64,000 nucleotides of DNA from Streptomyces sp. S465 (lineage in GTDB: Bacteria > Actinomycetota > Actinomycetes > Streptomycetales > Streptomycetaceae), in contig NZ_CP114036.1 in assembly GCF_026898115.1 (NCBI RefSeq), positions 9,170,001-9,234,000 on the forward strand. The letters are read 5' to 3'. How positions within the stretch are numbered: the first letter of the stretch is position 1; the number at the start of each line of letters is the position of its first letter. Under the pieces are notes generated by a model. The model was not told the origin of the DNA. It was given only the letters and a program-made list of their open reading frames with translations, and searched no databases. Positions 34,250-43,693 of the stretch are shown piece after piece. The position numbers and the translations under genes were made by a program.

Positions 34250-35575
34250 GTGTTCCTCGGCGAGCTCGCGGAGCAGCTCGACGCCGCGGCGCCACGGCTC
34301 ACCCCCGACCTGATCGACCAGGGCGGCACCTGCGTGCTCGATGCCCTCGCCTGCGCCTACGGCGGACGCGAGATGCCGTGGGTCGCCCAGGCACGGGCGA
34401 TCGCGGGCACCGGTGGCGACACCACGATCTGGGCGAGCGGCGGACGCCGGAGCGGGCTGGCGGACGCGGTGTTCGCCAACGCCGTCGGCTGCCACTCACT
34501 CCTGCACGAGGACACGCATGCCGAGAGCCGGGTGCATCCGGGCACCGTGGTGATACCCGCGGCACTCGCGATCGGGGAGCGGTTGGGCTCGCCCATGCTC
34601 GACGTGCTGCGCGCGGTCGTCATCGGGTACGAGGCGGTGGCTCAGGTCGCGGCCACGGTGCTGACCGACGACTTCGTGGCTCGCGGATGGCGGGCCAGTG
34701 GCGTGTTCGGCCCGTTCGGGGCCGCTGCCGCCACCGCCCACCTGCTCGGCCTGGACACGACCACCACTGCCCACGCACTGGCCATCGCGGCCAGCTCCGC
34801 CGCCGGCATCTGCCAGTGGGCGCGGGACGGGACCACGGAGGTCTTCTTCCAGAACGCGAACGCCTGCCGCGCAGGGCTCGTGGCGGCCCTTCTGGCCCGC
34901 GAGGGTGCGACGGGGGCCGCGTCGGCGGTCGAGGGAACGCTGGGCCTCCAGCAGGCCTTCGGCGGAACCCGGGACGGCGCAGGGAAGCCGGAGGTCCGGC
35001 TGGACCGGATGGCGGTCTCGGCGACCTTCTTCAAGGCCCACCCCTCGTGCGCCCTCACCCAAGAGGCCATCGACGCCGCACAGCGGCTCGCCGAACGGGG
35101 GATCGACCCGGAGGCGGTCGTCGAGGCGACGGTTCACACCTCCGGCGCGGCGGCGCGGTATCCCGGCTGCGACAACGGCACATCGCTGTCGACGACGATC
35201 TCCCGGCAGATGAGCCTTCAGTTCGCGGTCGCCGCCGCGCTGACCGACGGCGCCCTGCGCCCAGCCCGGTACACCGGGCCACCGGACCCCGGCCTCGCGG
35301 CGCTGGCCAAGCGCATCTCGGTGGCCGTCGATCCCGTGGCCGATCGCGCCTATCCGCGGCGCAGGGACGCGCGGGTGACGGTCCGGCTGGCCGACGGCCG
35401 CACCGTGTCGGCGACCAACCGCGACACCGTGAACCTGAGCGCGGTCCGTGTGGCCGAGAAGTTCCACGCATACGCGGCAGCGGTGCTCGGCGACGACGCG
35501 AGGGCGATCGTCCGGGCAGTGCGTGCCCCCGGATCCTGCCCGGACGTCGCGGTCTTCCTGGCCCGCCTGCACTGA
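34250..35575 (+). CDS. MmgE/PrpD family protein
   Basis: A 441-residue member of the MmgE/PrpD family (2-methylcitrate dehydratase, cis-aconitate decarboxylase and imino-acid enzymes). The helical N-terminal domain includes LDALACAYGG and the family segment GCHSLLHEDTHAESRVHPG with its histidine/aspartate cluster; the C-terminal domain contains FFKAHPSCALTQEAID. GTG 34250 is the probable start, nearly touching the transporter stop. Family members dehydrate, isomerise or decarboxylate tricarboxylic or hydroxy acids without cofactor. Given the CoA-ester chemistry for C5 acids encoded downstream, a role on a branched di- or tricarboxylate is reasonable, but this is inference. Confidence 0.85.
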   Translation: MFLGELAEQLDAAAPRLTPDLIDQGGTCVLDALACAYGGREMPWVAQARAIAGTGGDTTIWASGGRRSGLADAVFANAVGCHSLLHEDTHAESRVHPGTVVIPAALAIGERLGSPMLDVLRAVVIGYEAVAQVAATVLTDDFVARGWRASGVFGPFGAAAATAHLLGLDTTTTAHALAIAASSAAGICQWARDGTTEVFFQNANACRAGLVAALLAREGATGAASAVEGTLGLQQAFGGTRDGAGKPEVRLDRMAVSATFFKAHPSCALTQEAIDAAQRLAERGIDPEAVVEATVHTSGAAARYPGCDNGTSLSTTISRQMSLQFAVAAALTDGALRPARYTGPPDPGLAALAKRISVAVDPVADRAYPRRRDARVTVRLADGRTVSATNRDTVNLSAVRVAEKFHAYAAAVLGDDARAIVRAVRAPGSCPDVAVFLARLH

Positions 35576-35588
35576 ACCACGCCCCAGA

Positions 35589-35616
35589 ACGGGTGGTCGC
35601 GGCCGCGACCACCCGT
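35589..35616. terminator. Strong hairpin after the transporter-PrpD unit
   Basis: A 28-bp perfect inverted repeat with no loop in the strict sense: arm ACGGGTGGTCGCGG (35589-35602) is followed at once by its exact complement ending at 35616. It begins 14 bases after the MmgE/PrpD stop and ends 57 bases before promoter P2, so it should separate the two transcription units. Confidence 0.7.
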
Positions 35617-35672
35617 GCCCTGGCCTGCCCGCATCACGGCAGATCCGGCCAGTAAAAACGACAACTCGTTGC

Positions 35673-35701
35673 TTGACTCGACACTATGTCGTCTATAAGG
35701 T
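35673..35701 (+). promoter_or_regulatory. Promoter P2 with operator in its spacer
   Basis: -35 TTGACT (35673-35678), a 17-base spacer, and -10 TAAGGT (35696-35701); TATAAG at 35694 with a 15-base spacer is an alternative -10. The spacer carries CGACA-CTA-TGTCG (35679-35691), the same repeat as in P1. Just upstream, AACGA-CAAC-TCGTT (35657-35670) is another small inverted repeat. P2 drives the long operon starting with hyuA. Confidence 0.75.
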
Positions 35702-35758
35702 CGAGCTCACTCGGAGCGCAGTCCCACGCCGCGCACCGACCAGGGAAGGACAAAGACG

Positions 35759-37861
35759 TTGCATTCCTCGGTCACGTTCCAGATCGGCTGCGACATCGGT
35801 GGCACGTTCACCGACGTCGCGGCGCTTTCCTCAACCGGGCTGTCCTATGCGGACAAGGCCGACACCACGCACGACGATCTCGCGGCCGGACTCCTCGCGG
35901 CGCTGGAGAATCTCGCCACCCGGATCGGGATGCCACTGCCCGAGTTGCTCGGCGCGACCACGCGCTTCGTCAACGGCACCACCGTGGTCACCAACTCGGT
36001 CGCCGAACTTCGCGGGGCCACGGTCGGCCTGATCACCACACAGGGCTTCGGGGACAACCTGCTCATCGCCCGTTCGGCCCGCAACGCCCACCGAGACCAC
36101 CACAAGCAGCTGAGCATCCCGCAGATCGTCGCCCGGGAACACGTGGTCGAGGTCACCGAGCGCGTGGACCGCAAGGGCCGGGTGATCGTCGCCTTGTCCG
36201 AGGCGGAGGCACGGCGCGCCATCGGCACGCTGGTCGGCGCAGGGGTCGACTCGATCGCCGTCTCCCTGCTGTGGAGCTTCGCGAACTCCGCTCACGAGGA
36301 ACTGCTCGCCTCGATCGTCGAAGCGGAGTACCCGGAACTGTTCCTGAGCGTCTCATCCCGTCTGCACCCCGTCATCCGGGAGTACGAGCGGACGATGACC
36401 ACGGTGCTCAACTCCTTCACCGGCATCCGGGTGGCGGAGTACACGAGCCGGATCGAGCACGAACTCGCCGCCCGCGGGCTGCGCGTGCCGGTCTCCTTCA
36501 TGCAGGGCTTCGGCGGGACGCTGTCCGCGGCGGAGGCCCGCCAGCGGCCCATCACGCTCATCGACTCCGGCCCCGCAGGCGGGGTGATGGGGGCGCGGGC
36601 ACTGGCCACCCGGCTCGGCCTGAGCGACATCGTGACCGCCGACATGGGCGGCACCTCCTTCGACGTCTCGGTAGTGCGGGACGCCACCCCCCAGGTCACC
36701 CGGCGGGTGATGCTGGGCGAGCGCTTCCTCACCGCGCTGTCCAAGATCGACGTGATGCCGATCGGCACTGGCGGCGGCAGCATCGCGTGGCTCGACACGC
36801 GGGGGGTGCCCCAGGTGGGCCCCCGCAGCGCGGGAGCCGAACCCGGCCCGATCTGCTACGGCAAGGGCGGTACCCGGCCCACCGTCACCGACGCGTCCGC
36901 CGTCCTGGGACTCCTCGACTCGAAGTCCTTCCTGGACGGCCGCAGGGCCCTCGACGTCGACGGCGCCCGGGAGGCGCTGGCCCGCGAGATCGGCGAGCCG
37001 CTCGGAATCGACGCGGTGCGGGCCGCCGCGGATGTGCATCGGATGGTGATCGCCGACATGGGCAACGCCGTCCGCGCGGTCACGGTCGAACGAGGCCACG
37101 ATCCCCGCCGATTCGCCATGGTGGCCTTCGGCGGCGCGCTGGGCCTGTTCGCCGCCGACATCGCCCGCGCGGTCGGCATCGGCAAGGTCGTGATTCCGGC
37201 CGACGCCGCCGTCTTCTCCGCCCGCGGCCTGCTCGCGAGCGACGACGTCCGCACCCGAGCCCGCTCGGCCATGTGGCAGGGCGGCGACGCCGGCGCGGTG
37301 GTCCGTGCCCTGCGCGAGCTCGACGACGAACTGGTCGCGGCGCTGCGTGCGGCCGGCTACCCGGACGACCGCATCGAGGTGCGGTGGGAGGGGGAGTTCA
37401 AGTTCGCGGGCCAGCAGTGGGAGCTGCGCCTCCCCATCCCGCGCCGCGACGATCTCGGCGAGGCGGATCTGGCCGCGATCCAGGCCGGGTTCCCCACGCG
37501 CTACGAGGAGGAATACGGCACCGGAACCGCTTGGGTGGGCAGTCCGGTCGTGCTGATGTCGGTCCGTGTCACAGCCACCGGCCGGCTGGAAACCATCGAG
37601 ACCGTCCCCGCGGAGCCGGAGACCGACATCCAGGTCACACCGATCGGCCGCAGGCGCATCCACCGTCCCACCGGCCAAGAGGTCGACGTCCACGACGCGC
37701 TGCGGCTGCCCACGGGGGCCCGGGTGTCCGGCCCCGCGCTGATCGAGCACCCGCTGACCACCATCCAGCTCCCGGCCGGCTGGGACCTGCGGGTCGACGG
37801 CCGGCGGAACTACCTGCTCACCGACACCCAGTCCACCACCACCGGGGAGAGCGCGGCATGA
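35759..37861 (+). CDS. Hydantoinase A / oxoprolinase-type ATP-dependent subunit
   Basis: A 700-residue HyuA-family subunit of the acetate/sugar kinase-like (ASKHA) ATPase fold. The phosphate-binding loop CDIGGTFTDVA is at residues 10-20; RFVNGTTVVTNSVAE, ADMGGTSFDVS and GTGGGSIAWLD are the other nucleotide-binding blocks. The family includes N-methylhydantoinase A, 5-oxoprolinase and the large subunits of acetone and acetophenone carboxylases, all of which activate an amide or ketone by phosphorylation. TTG 35759, eight bases after GGGAAGGA, fits the start. It is first in the P2 operon and overlaps the B subunit by ATGA. The substrate cannot be read off; separate small carboxylase subunits are absent, which favours ring or amide hydrolysis. 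Confidence 0.9.
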   Translation: MHSSVTFQIGCDIGGTFTDVAALSSTGLSYADKADTTHDDLAAGLLAALENLATRIGMPLPELLGATTRFVNGTTVVTNSVAELRGATVGLITTQGFGDNLLIARSARNAHRDHHKQLSIPQIVAREHVVEVTERVDRKGRVIVALSEAEARRAIGTLVGAGVDSIAVSLLWSFANSAHEELLASIVEAEYPELFLSVSSRLHPVIREYERTMTTVLNSFTGIRVAEYTSRIEHELAARGLRVPVSFMQGFGGTLSAAEARQRPITLIDSGPAGGVMGARALATRLGLSDIVTADMGGTSFDVSVVRDATPQVTRRVMLGERFLTALSKIDVMPIGTGGGSIAWLDTRGVPQVGPRSAGAEPGPICYGKGGTRPTVTDASAVLGLLDSKSFLDGRRALDVDGAREALAREIGEPLGIDAVRAAADVHRMVIADMGNAVRAVTVERGHDPRRFAMVAFGGALGLFAADIARAVGIGKVVIPADAAVFSARGLLASDDVRTRARSAMWQGGDAGAVVRALRELDDELVAALRAAGYPDDRIEVRWEGEFKFAGQQWELRLPIPRRDDLGEADLAAIQAGFPTRYEEEYGTGTAWVGSPVVLMSVRVTATGRLETIETVPAEPETDIQVTPIGRRRIHRPTGQEVDVHDALRLPTGARVSGPALIEHPLTTIQLPAGWDLRVDGRRNYLLTDTQSTTTGESAA

Positions 37862-39894
37862 CCCTCACCAACGAGACCCGGCTCGACCCGGTGGACGTCG
37901 ACATCCTCGCCAAGGCGCTGGACAACGTCGCCGCCGAGATGGGCGTGGTGATGATGCGCGCCTCCGGCAGCCCCGCCATCGCGGAGGCAGTCGACTTCTC
38001 CACCTTCATCGCCGACGCCGATGGCGACATCATCAGTTACGCCGGCTACATCACCATGTACCTCGGCGCCGCGCGCCAGGCCGTGCGGCACATCCTCGCC
38101 ACCTACCCGCGCTCGGAGATCCGCGCGGGGGACATGTTCCTGTGCAACGACCCCTTCACCACCGGCAACGCCCACGCCGTCGACGTGGGCGTGGTGCGAC
38201 CGATCTTCGCCGGCGACGAGCTGATGGCCTGGTGCTGGGCCGAAGCACATGTGAACGACTTCGGCGGGTTCGCGCCGGGCGGGATGAACCCGATCGCGAC
38301 CGAGGCCTATGGCGAGGCGCTGCGGCTCCCCGGCGTCAAGATCGTCGACCAGGGCCGCATCGTCGAGGACATATGGCGGATCATCGAAACCAACATCCGC
38401 GTCCCCGAACTGGTCCTCAACGACATCCGCTGCTTCATCGCCGCCTGCCACCGCTGCGACGAGCGGCTCCAGGCGCTGATCGGACAATACGGCGCCGCGA
38501 CCTTCCGTACCTATGTCGAGGCGGCGAAGGACCTCGCCGAAAAGGCCGTCCGCCGCCGCATCGCGGACCTGCCCAACGGGACCTACGCCGCGGAGGAGTT
38601 CGCCGAACACAACGGCCACACCGACGAGCTCTACCCGGTCCGGTGCACGCTCACGGTCACCGACGACTCGCTGCGGTTCGATCTGAGTGAATCCGCGCCG
38701 CAGACCGACGGCTTCATCAACGTCAGCGCCGCGACCACACTGGGCGCGGTCGTATCCCCGCTGCTGATCACCCTGCTCCCGGACCTGCCCATCAACCAGG
38801 GCACGCTGCGGCCGATCGAGGTCGTCACCCAACCGGGCACCATCTGCGACGCCCGGATGCCGGCGCCGATGGGCGCCGGGCACATCGAGACCGGCTTCCG
38901 GATCGGCAAGGTGGTCACCAGGCTGCTCGCCGACCTCCAGGCCGGCAGCGACAACGCCTTCGTGCGCGAGCACGTGATGGCACCGTGGCAGGACTCCTGG
39001 AGCGCGAGCTTCTTCTACGCCCCTGACGAGGACGGCAGGCTGGTGCCGTTCCCGGACATGAACGGGGGTGGCAGCGGGGCCGGCGCGCAGGCTGTCGCCG
39101 ACGGCATGGACGTCAGTGGCGTGCTCGCGCAGCCACAGAACAGCATCCCCGACATCGAGATCAACGAGCTCGCCTACCCGGTCCTGTACCTGTGGCGCAG
39201 GCTCAACCCGAACTCCGGCGGACCCGGCCGCACACGCGGCGGCGCGGGCATCGACCTCGCCTTCATGCCCTGGTACACGCCCGGTGGCCAAGAACACGTG
39301 ATGGCGGCGTGCTGGCAGGTCCCGCCGGCCGGCGTCTTCGGCGGTTACCCCGGCTCGACGAGCGGCTCCGCGCTGGTGGCCGGTGCCCGCGCGGACGAAG
39401 CACTCGCCCAGGGCCGCGTCCCGCGGTCCGTCGACGACCTGGCCGCACCACCACAACCCTTGCAGGGCAAGCAGTTCGGGCTGTCGGTGGGCCCCGGGGA
39501 CGTTGTCGTCCTGCGGGTCGGAGGCGGGGGCGGACACGGCGACCCGATCGAGCGCGACCCCGCTCTCGTGGCGGCGGACGTGCGATCCGGGGCGGTCACC
39601 GCCGAGGCCGCCCGCGTCTCCTACGGCGTCGTACTCGACGCGGAAGGGCACCCCGATCACGGCGCGACCAGCGCCGAGCGCGAGTGGATCCGCCAGGACC
39701 GCAGGGGCTGGGCCCGCGAGGGCGGGCTGGCCGTGCGCCGAAGCGAGGCCCACGAACGGCTGCGAGAGCGCGGACAGTGGTGCCAGGCGCGACCGGGAGT
39801 CCGGCTCGTCGAGTACGCCGACCCCCGCACCGGAGCACTGGTTCGCGCGGACGTGGTCGTCCACCCGGACGGCGACCACGAAGGACTCCGATGA
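37858..39894 (+). CDS. Hydantoinase B / oxoprolinase-type subunit
   Basis: A 678-residue HyuB-family subunit, partner of the preceding HyuA protein. Recognisable blocks are DPVDVDILAKALDNVAAEMG, FLCNDPFTTGNAHAVDVGVV, AEAHVNDFGG (with likely metal-binding His and Asp), MPAPMGAGH and VGGGGGHGDP near the C-terminus. The family B subunit carries the hydrolytic or carboxylating site, while the A subunit uses ATP. The length is somewhat above the usual ~580 because of an extended C-terminus (after about 590) with a basic segment. ATGA overlaps at both ends couple it to the A subunit and to the CoA ligase. Confidence 0.9.
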   Translation: MTLTNETRLDPVDVDILAKALDNVAAEMGVVMMRASGSPAIAEAVDFSTFIADADGDIISYAGYITMYLGAARQAVRHILATYPRSEIRAGDMFLCNDPFTTGNAHAVDVGVVRPIFAGDELMAWCWAEAHVNDFGGFAPGGMNPIATEAYGEALRLPGVKIVDQGRIVEDIWRIIETNIRVPELVLNDIRCFIAACHRCDERLQALIGQYGAATFRTYVEAAKDLAEKAVRRRIADLPNGTYAAEEFAEHNGHTDELYPVRCTLTVTDDSLRFDLSESAPQTDGFINVSAATTLGAVVSPLLITLLPDLPINQGTLRPIEVVTQPGTICDARMPAPMGAGHIETGFRIGKVVTRLLADLQAGSDNAFVREHVMAPWQDSWSASFFYAPDEDGRLVPFPDMNGGGSGAGAQAVADGMDVSGVLAQPQNSIPDIEINELAYPVLYLWRRLNPNSGGPGRTRGGAGIDLAFMPWYTPGGQEHVMAACWQVPPAGVFGGYPGSTSGSALVAGARADEALAQGRVPRSVDDLAAPPQPLQGKQFGLSVGPGDVVVLRVGGGGGHGDPIERDPALVAADVRSGAVTAEAARVSYGVVLDAEGHPDHGATSAEREWIRQDRRGWAREGGLAVRRSEAHERLRERGQWCQARPGVRLVEYADPRTGALVRADVVVHPDGDHEGLR

Positions 39895-41513
39895 CCGGCA
39901 CCGACGACGCGAGGACGGACATGAGCACTGCGACCGATATGGACGCCGGCCCGGCCGGTACGTTCCCCGCCGCACTGGTCGAGCTGGCGAACCGTTTCGG
40001 CGACCAGGAAGCCGTGGTGGCACCCGAGGGACGCATCACCTTCGCCGAGTTCGTCCGCCGCTGTGACGAGCTGGCCGGCGCCTTCGCGGCCGCCGGGCTT
40101 CAGCCGGGGGACCGGGTCGGCATCCTGCTGCCCAACGGGCTGCGGTGGCTGGTGACGATGCTCGGCGCCCAGCGGGCCGGACTGGTCGCGGTCCCGATCA
40201 ACACCTGGTACCGCTCCAGTGAGCTGGCCCACCTGTTGGACACCGCCGAACTGCGGCTGGTCGTGACCGACGCGTATGTGTTCGGCAAGGACATGCTCGC
40301 CGAACTCGGCGCGGCGGGTTACCGCGACGTCTTCGCACCCGGCCGGCGCGCAGAGGGCTATCTGGGCGCGCTGATCTGGCCCGCGGCGCAGACGTTCCCG
40401 CCCGCCGCCGTGCCCGGCCCGGCCCCTGCACAGGCCGCCGCGCCGGACGACATCGCGATGATCCTCTACACCAGCGGCAGCACGGCACTGCCCAAACCCG
40501 TCCCGCTCGAGCACGGCAAGCTCCTGCGCAACGGCCGGGCCATGGGCGAGCGCATGCACCTGCGGCCCGGCGACCGGCTCTGGTTCGCCATGCCGCTGTT
40601 CTTCGGCTACGGCGCCTGCAACGCGCTTCCGGTGGCGCTCACCCACGGGGTGACCCTGTGCATCCAGGAGAAGGTCGAAGGAGACAAGGCCCTCGAGTTC
40701 ATCGAGCGGGAGCGCTGCACCGTCTCCTACGGACTGGCGACGGCGGTCCGGGCGCTGCTCGACGCACCGAGCTTCGGCAGCCGGGAGATCTCGTCGCTGC
40801 GCACCGGTCCGGTGGGCTTCAACGCCGAGGACAAGCGCCTCGCGATCGAGGGACTCGGCATCTCCGAGGCGTGCGCCGCCTACGGGCTCACGGAGTCCTA
40901 CGGCTTCGTGACGATGACCGACGCCCACGACCCCCTCGAGATCAAGCTGCACACCCAGGGCACCGTGCTGCCGACCCAGCGGATCCGCGTCGTCGACGCC
41001 GCGGGCGCCGTATGCCCGCCCGGCGTCACCGGTGAGATCGAGGTCCGGGGGTGCGTGATCGACGGATACCTCGGCTCGGCGGAGATCAACGCCGGTACCC
41101 GCTCGGCGGACGGCTGGTTCCGCACCGGCGACCTCGGCTCGATCGACGCGGACGGCCGGCTCGCGTTCGGCGGCCGGTGGAAGGAGATGCTCAAGATCAA
41201 GGGCATCAACGTGGCGCCGCTGGAGATCGAGGGCATCCTCTCCGGTCACGCCGGCGTCGACCAGGTCCACGTCGTCGGACTGGCCACGCCGGAAGGCGAC
41301 CAGGAGATGGCCTGCGTCGTGGTCCCGAAGACCGGTTGGCCGGCCGACGAGGCCCAGCTCGTCCACGAGTTGACCGAGTACATCCGCGGCCGCGCCGCCA
41401 GCTACAAGGTGCCCACCCGGTTCGTTGTGATGGACGCGCGATCGGTGCCGCAGACCCACACCGGCAAGGTCAGCAAGCTCAAGCTGCGCGAGATGCTCGA
41501 GGCCGCCCGGTGA
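39891..41513 (+). CDS. Acyl/aryl-CoA ligase (AMP-forming)
   Basis: A 540-residue ANL-superfamily ligase. The AMP-binding loop is LYTSGSTALPKPV, with Ala where many have Gly; AAYGLTESYG, GWFRTGDLG and the catalytic lysine in HTGKVSKLKLRE follow. Unlike the NRPS adenylation domains in this window it has no carrier domain and its core resembles benzoate/4-chlorobenzoate or carnitine CoA-ligases. It should turn the carboxylate produced by, or entering, the pathway into its CoA ester. Start ATG overlaps the HyuB stop; a second ATG ten codons on is possible. Confidence 0.88.
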   Translation: MTGTDDARTDMSTATDMDAGPAGTFPAALVELANRFGDQEAVVAPEGRITFAEFVRRCDELAGAFAAAGLQPGDRVGILLPNGLRWLVTMLGAQRAGLVAVPINTWYRSSELAHLLDTAELRLVVTDAYVFGKDMLAELGAAGYRDVFAPGRRAEGYLGALIWPAAQTFPPAAVPGPAPAQAAAPDDIAMILYTSGSTALPKPVPLEHGKLLRNGRAMGERMHLRPGDRLWFAMPLFFGYGACNALPVALTHGVTLCIQEKVEGDKALEFIERERCTVSYGLATAVRALLDAPSFGSREISSLRTGPVGFNAEDKRLAIEGLGISEACAAYGLTESYGFVTMTDAHDPLEIKLHTQGTVLPTQRIRVVDAAGAVCPPGVTGEIEVRGCVIDGYLGSAEINAGTRSADGWFRTGDLGSIDADGRLAFGGRWKEMLKIKGINVAPLEIEGILSGHAGVDQVHVVGLATPEGDQEMACVVVPKTGWPADEAQLVHELTEYIRGRAASYKVPTRFVVMDARSVPQTHTGKVSKLKLREMLEAAR

Positions 41514-42490
41514 CCCGGACCACCATGCCCACCGGCCGGCTCCGGCGCACCCCGGCCTTCACCGACCTGCCCACCCTGCCCGGCCGCGACGAGCACCACG
41601 CCTGGGACGTATGGGGCCGCGACGACGAGATCGGGACGCTCAACCTGATCGGACCCGAGCAGCGCCTCGCCGCCGCCCAAGCCGTCCGGACCGGCGAAAT
41701 GATCTCGCTGGCGCTCCCCCTGAACGAGCCCGACCCCGGTCTGTTCGACGAGCGGGCCCGCTACCGCCACCTCGTCGAGGACACCGCCGCGGGACACGAC
41801 GACAAGCTCGACGACTTCTACCTCCAGTCCTCCTCGCAATGGGACGGGCTGCGTCACATCAAGGCCGGCCGGCACGGCTACTGGGGCGGCAGGCAGGAGG
41901 AGGACCTCGCCACCACCGGCGTTCTGGGCATCGACCGGTGGGCCGACCACGGCTTCGGCGGCCGAGGCGTCCTGGTCGACGTCGCGGCCCACCTCGCGTC
42001 GCGCGGCACACCGCTCGTCCCCGACCAGCCGGTCGAGATCACCACGGCCATGCTCGACGAAGCCGCCGCGGCACAGGGCACCACGTTCCGCTCCGGCGAC
42101 ATCCTCGTGGTCCGGACCGGGTGGACCGAGTGGTACCGGGCGTTGCCGCCGGCGCACCGCGCACGCCTGCGCGGCACCATCGGCACCGGTTTCGCCTGCC
42201 CCGGCCTGGAGTCCTCGCAGAACACCGCGGGCTACCTGTGGGACCACGAGTTCGCCGCGGTCGCCGTGGACAACGTCGGCGTCGAGGTGTTCCCCGTCGA
42301 ACGCGCCAAGGGCTTCCTGCACCGGCGGCTCATCGCCCTCCAGGGCATGCCGCTGGGAGAGCTGTGGCACCTCCGCCGCCTCGCCGAAGTGTGCGCCGCC
42401 CGCGGGCGTTACGACTTCCTGCTCGTCTCCGGCGTTCTGCCGCTGCCGCGCGGGGTCGGCAGCCCTGCCAACGCCTACGCGATCGTCTGA
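41510..42490 (+). CDS. Cyclase-family metal-dependent hydrolase (KynB-like)
   Basis: A 326-residue member of the cyclase family (PF04199), which includes kynurenine formamidase KynB and isatin hydrolase. Typical elements are the early WDVWGRDDEIGTLNLIG, the SSQWDGLRHI region where the family metal ligands lie, FGGRGVLVDV, and the later acid-rich WDHEFAAVAVDNVGVEV. These enzymes hydrolyse amide or lactam bonds using Mn or Zn. This longer, plant/fungal-like subgroup is uncharacterised as far as I know. GTG 41510 overlaps the ligase stop (GTGA); ATG 41525 is an alternative. In context it may open a lactam or cleave a formamide. Confidence 0.83.
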   Translation: MTRTTMPTGRLRRTPAFTDLPTLPGRDEHHAWDVWGRDDEIGTLNLIGPEQRLAAAQAVRTGEMISLALPLNEPDPGLFDERARYRHLVEDTAAGHDDKLDDFYLQSSSQWDGLRHIKAGRHGYWGGRQEEDLATTGVLGIDRWADHGFGGRGVLVDVAAHLASRGTPLVPDQPVEITTAMLDEAAAAQGTTFRSGDILVVRTGWTEWYRALPPAHRARLRGTIGTGFACPGLESSQNTAGYLWDHEFAAVAVDNVGVEVFPVERAKGFLHRRLIALQGMPLGELWHLRRLAEVCAARGRYDFLLVSGVLPLPRGVGSPANAYAIV

Positions 42491-42520
42491 CCCCGCGCGC
42501 CGCGCAAGAAAGGACACACC

Positions 42521-43693
42521 ATGCCCCTAGGGCCCCTGCGACAGGTGGCCGTCGTCGGAATCGGGATGACCGAAGTGTCGCGCGTTTCGACACGCGGCGC
42601 CCTCGGCTTCGCAGCCGACGCCCTCCGGCTCGCCCTTGACGACGCCGGCCTGCGTGCCGAGGATGTCGACGGCCTGTTCACCAACGTCGGAAACCCGCTG
42701 GCCGTCGACTACGACCGGATGGCGGAGGCATTCGGGCTGCGTATCCGCGCCGCCGTGCAGACCTGGAGCCACGGCCGATTCGTCGGCCCCGCCCTCCAGG
42801 CCGCCGTCCAGGCGGTAGCGCTCGGTACGGCCGACGTCGCCGCCTGCGTGGGCGGCGTGGCCTTCTCCGGGCTGGGCGTCGTCGGCGGTTCCGGCGACCT
42901 GGAGGGAATGCGCCAGGGCGGCGGGTCGCACGGCGAACTGCCGCACTACGGGATGACGGCACCCGGCGCCGGTGCGGCGATGGCGTTCCGCCGGTACTGC
43001 GCCCGCTACGGGTACGACCCCGAGCTGATCTCCGCCGTCCCGATCGCGTTCCGCCGCCACGCCCGGCGGAACGCGAACGCGCAGATGACCAAGGCTCTCG
43101 AGCGCGCGGACTACGCGGCACAGCCGTACGTGGTCGAGCCGTTGCGCCGCCCCGACTTCGCGCTGCTCAGCGACGGCGGCGGCTGTGTGCTCGTGACCAC
43201 GGTCGAGCGGGCACGGGACCTGCGGCAGCCCGCGGTCGTCATCGGCGGTATGCAGGGTCTGCACGCCGGCCGTGACGAGTTCATCTTCGCCCCGCCCGGA
43301 CTGGGGGTCTTCTCCCAGGGCGACACCCGCCGTGCCGAGGACAACCCGGTCTATGCCATGGCCGGGCTGACCGGGCCCGGCGACGTCGACTCGCTCCAGC
43401 TCTATGACGCCTTCTCGCCCAACGTCGTGTTCGTCCTGGAGCGCTTCGGCTTCACCGGGGAGGGCGAGGCGCTCGGGTGGCTCCAGAACGGCCGCATCGA
43501 GCTCGGCGGCGACCTGCCGACCAACACCGCGGGCGGCCTGTTGTCCGAGGCCCATATCTGCGGGTGGGGGCACATGATCGAGGCCACCCGGCAGATCCGC
43601 GGCCAGGCCGGAGCGCGGCAGGTGGCGGACTGCGAAGTCGTCCAGTGGGCGACCCCGTTCGGAGACTCGCTCATCTTCCAGAAGGACCGGTGA
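42521..43693 (+). CDS. SCP2-thiolase / lipid-transfer-protein-like enzyme
   Basis: A 390-residue thiolase-fold protein of the non-decarboxylating SCP2/Ltp type. The N-terminal AVVGIGMTEVSR, LALDDAGLRAEDVDGLF and the C-terminal TNTAGGLLSEAHICGWGH identify it. I do not see the nucleophilic Cys at its usual place near residue 90 (ACVGGVAFSG is the closest), as in Ltp-type retro-aldolases. It is directly followed by a DUF35 OB-fold gene; such pairs form complexes that cleave or make carbon-carbon bonds on CoA thioesters, for instance the steroid side-chain aldol lyases. AAAGGA precedes the ATG. Confidence 0.85.
   Translation: MPLGPLRQVAVVGIGMTEVSRVSTRGALGFAADALRLALDDAGLRAEDVDGLFTNVGNPLAVDYDRMAEAFGLRIRAAVQTWSHGRFVGPALQAAVQAVALGTADVAACVGGVAFSGLGVVGGSGDLEGMRQGGGSHGELPHYGMTAPGAGAAMAFRRYCARYGYDPELISAVPIAFRRHARRNANAQMTKALERADYAAQPYVVEPLRRPDFALLSDGGGCVLVTTVERARDLRQPAVVIGGMQGLHAGRDEFIFAPPGLGVFSQGDTRRAEDNPVYAMAGLTGPGDVDSLQLYDAFSPNVVFVLERFGFTGEGEALGWLQNGRIELGGDLPTNTAGGLLSEAHICGWGHMIEATRQIRGQAGARQVADCEVVQWATPFGDSLIFQKDR

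Noticed and set aside
35686..37857. Upstream extension of the hyuB reading frame across hyuA
   Set aside because: The extension is Arg/His/Pro-rich and lies in a different frame from the clear HyuA protein; the hyuB homologue begins at 37858.
39891..41513. The CoA ligase as a stray NRPS adenylation domain belonging to the peptide cluster
   Set aside because: It lacks a carrier domain and the NRPS core spacing, is coupled to hyuB, and lies 20 kb away behind a catabolic promoter.
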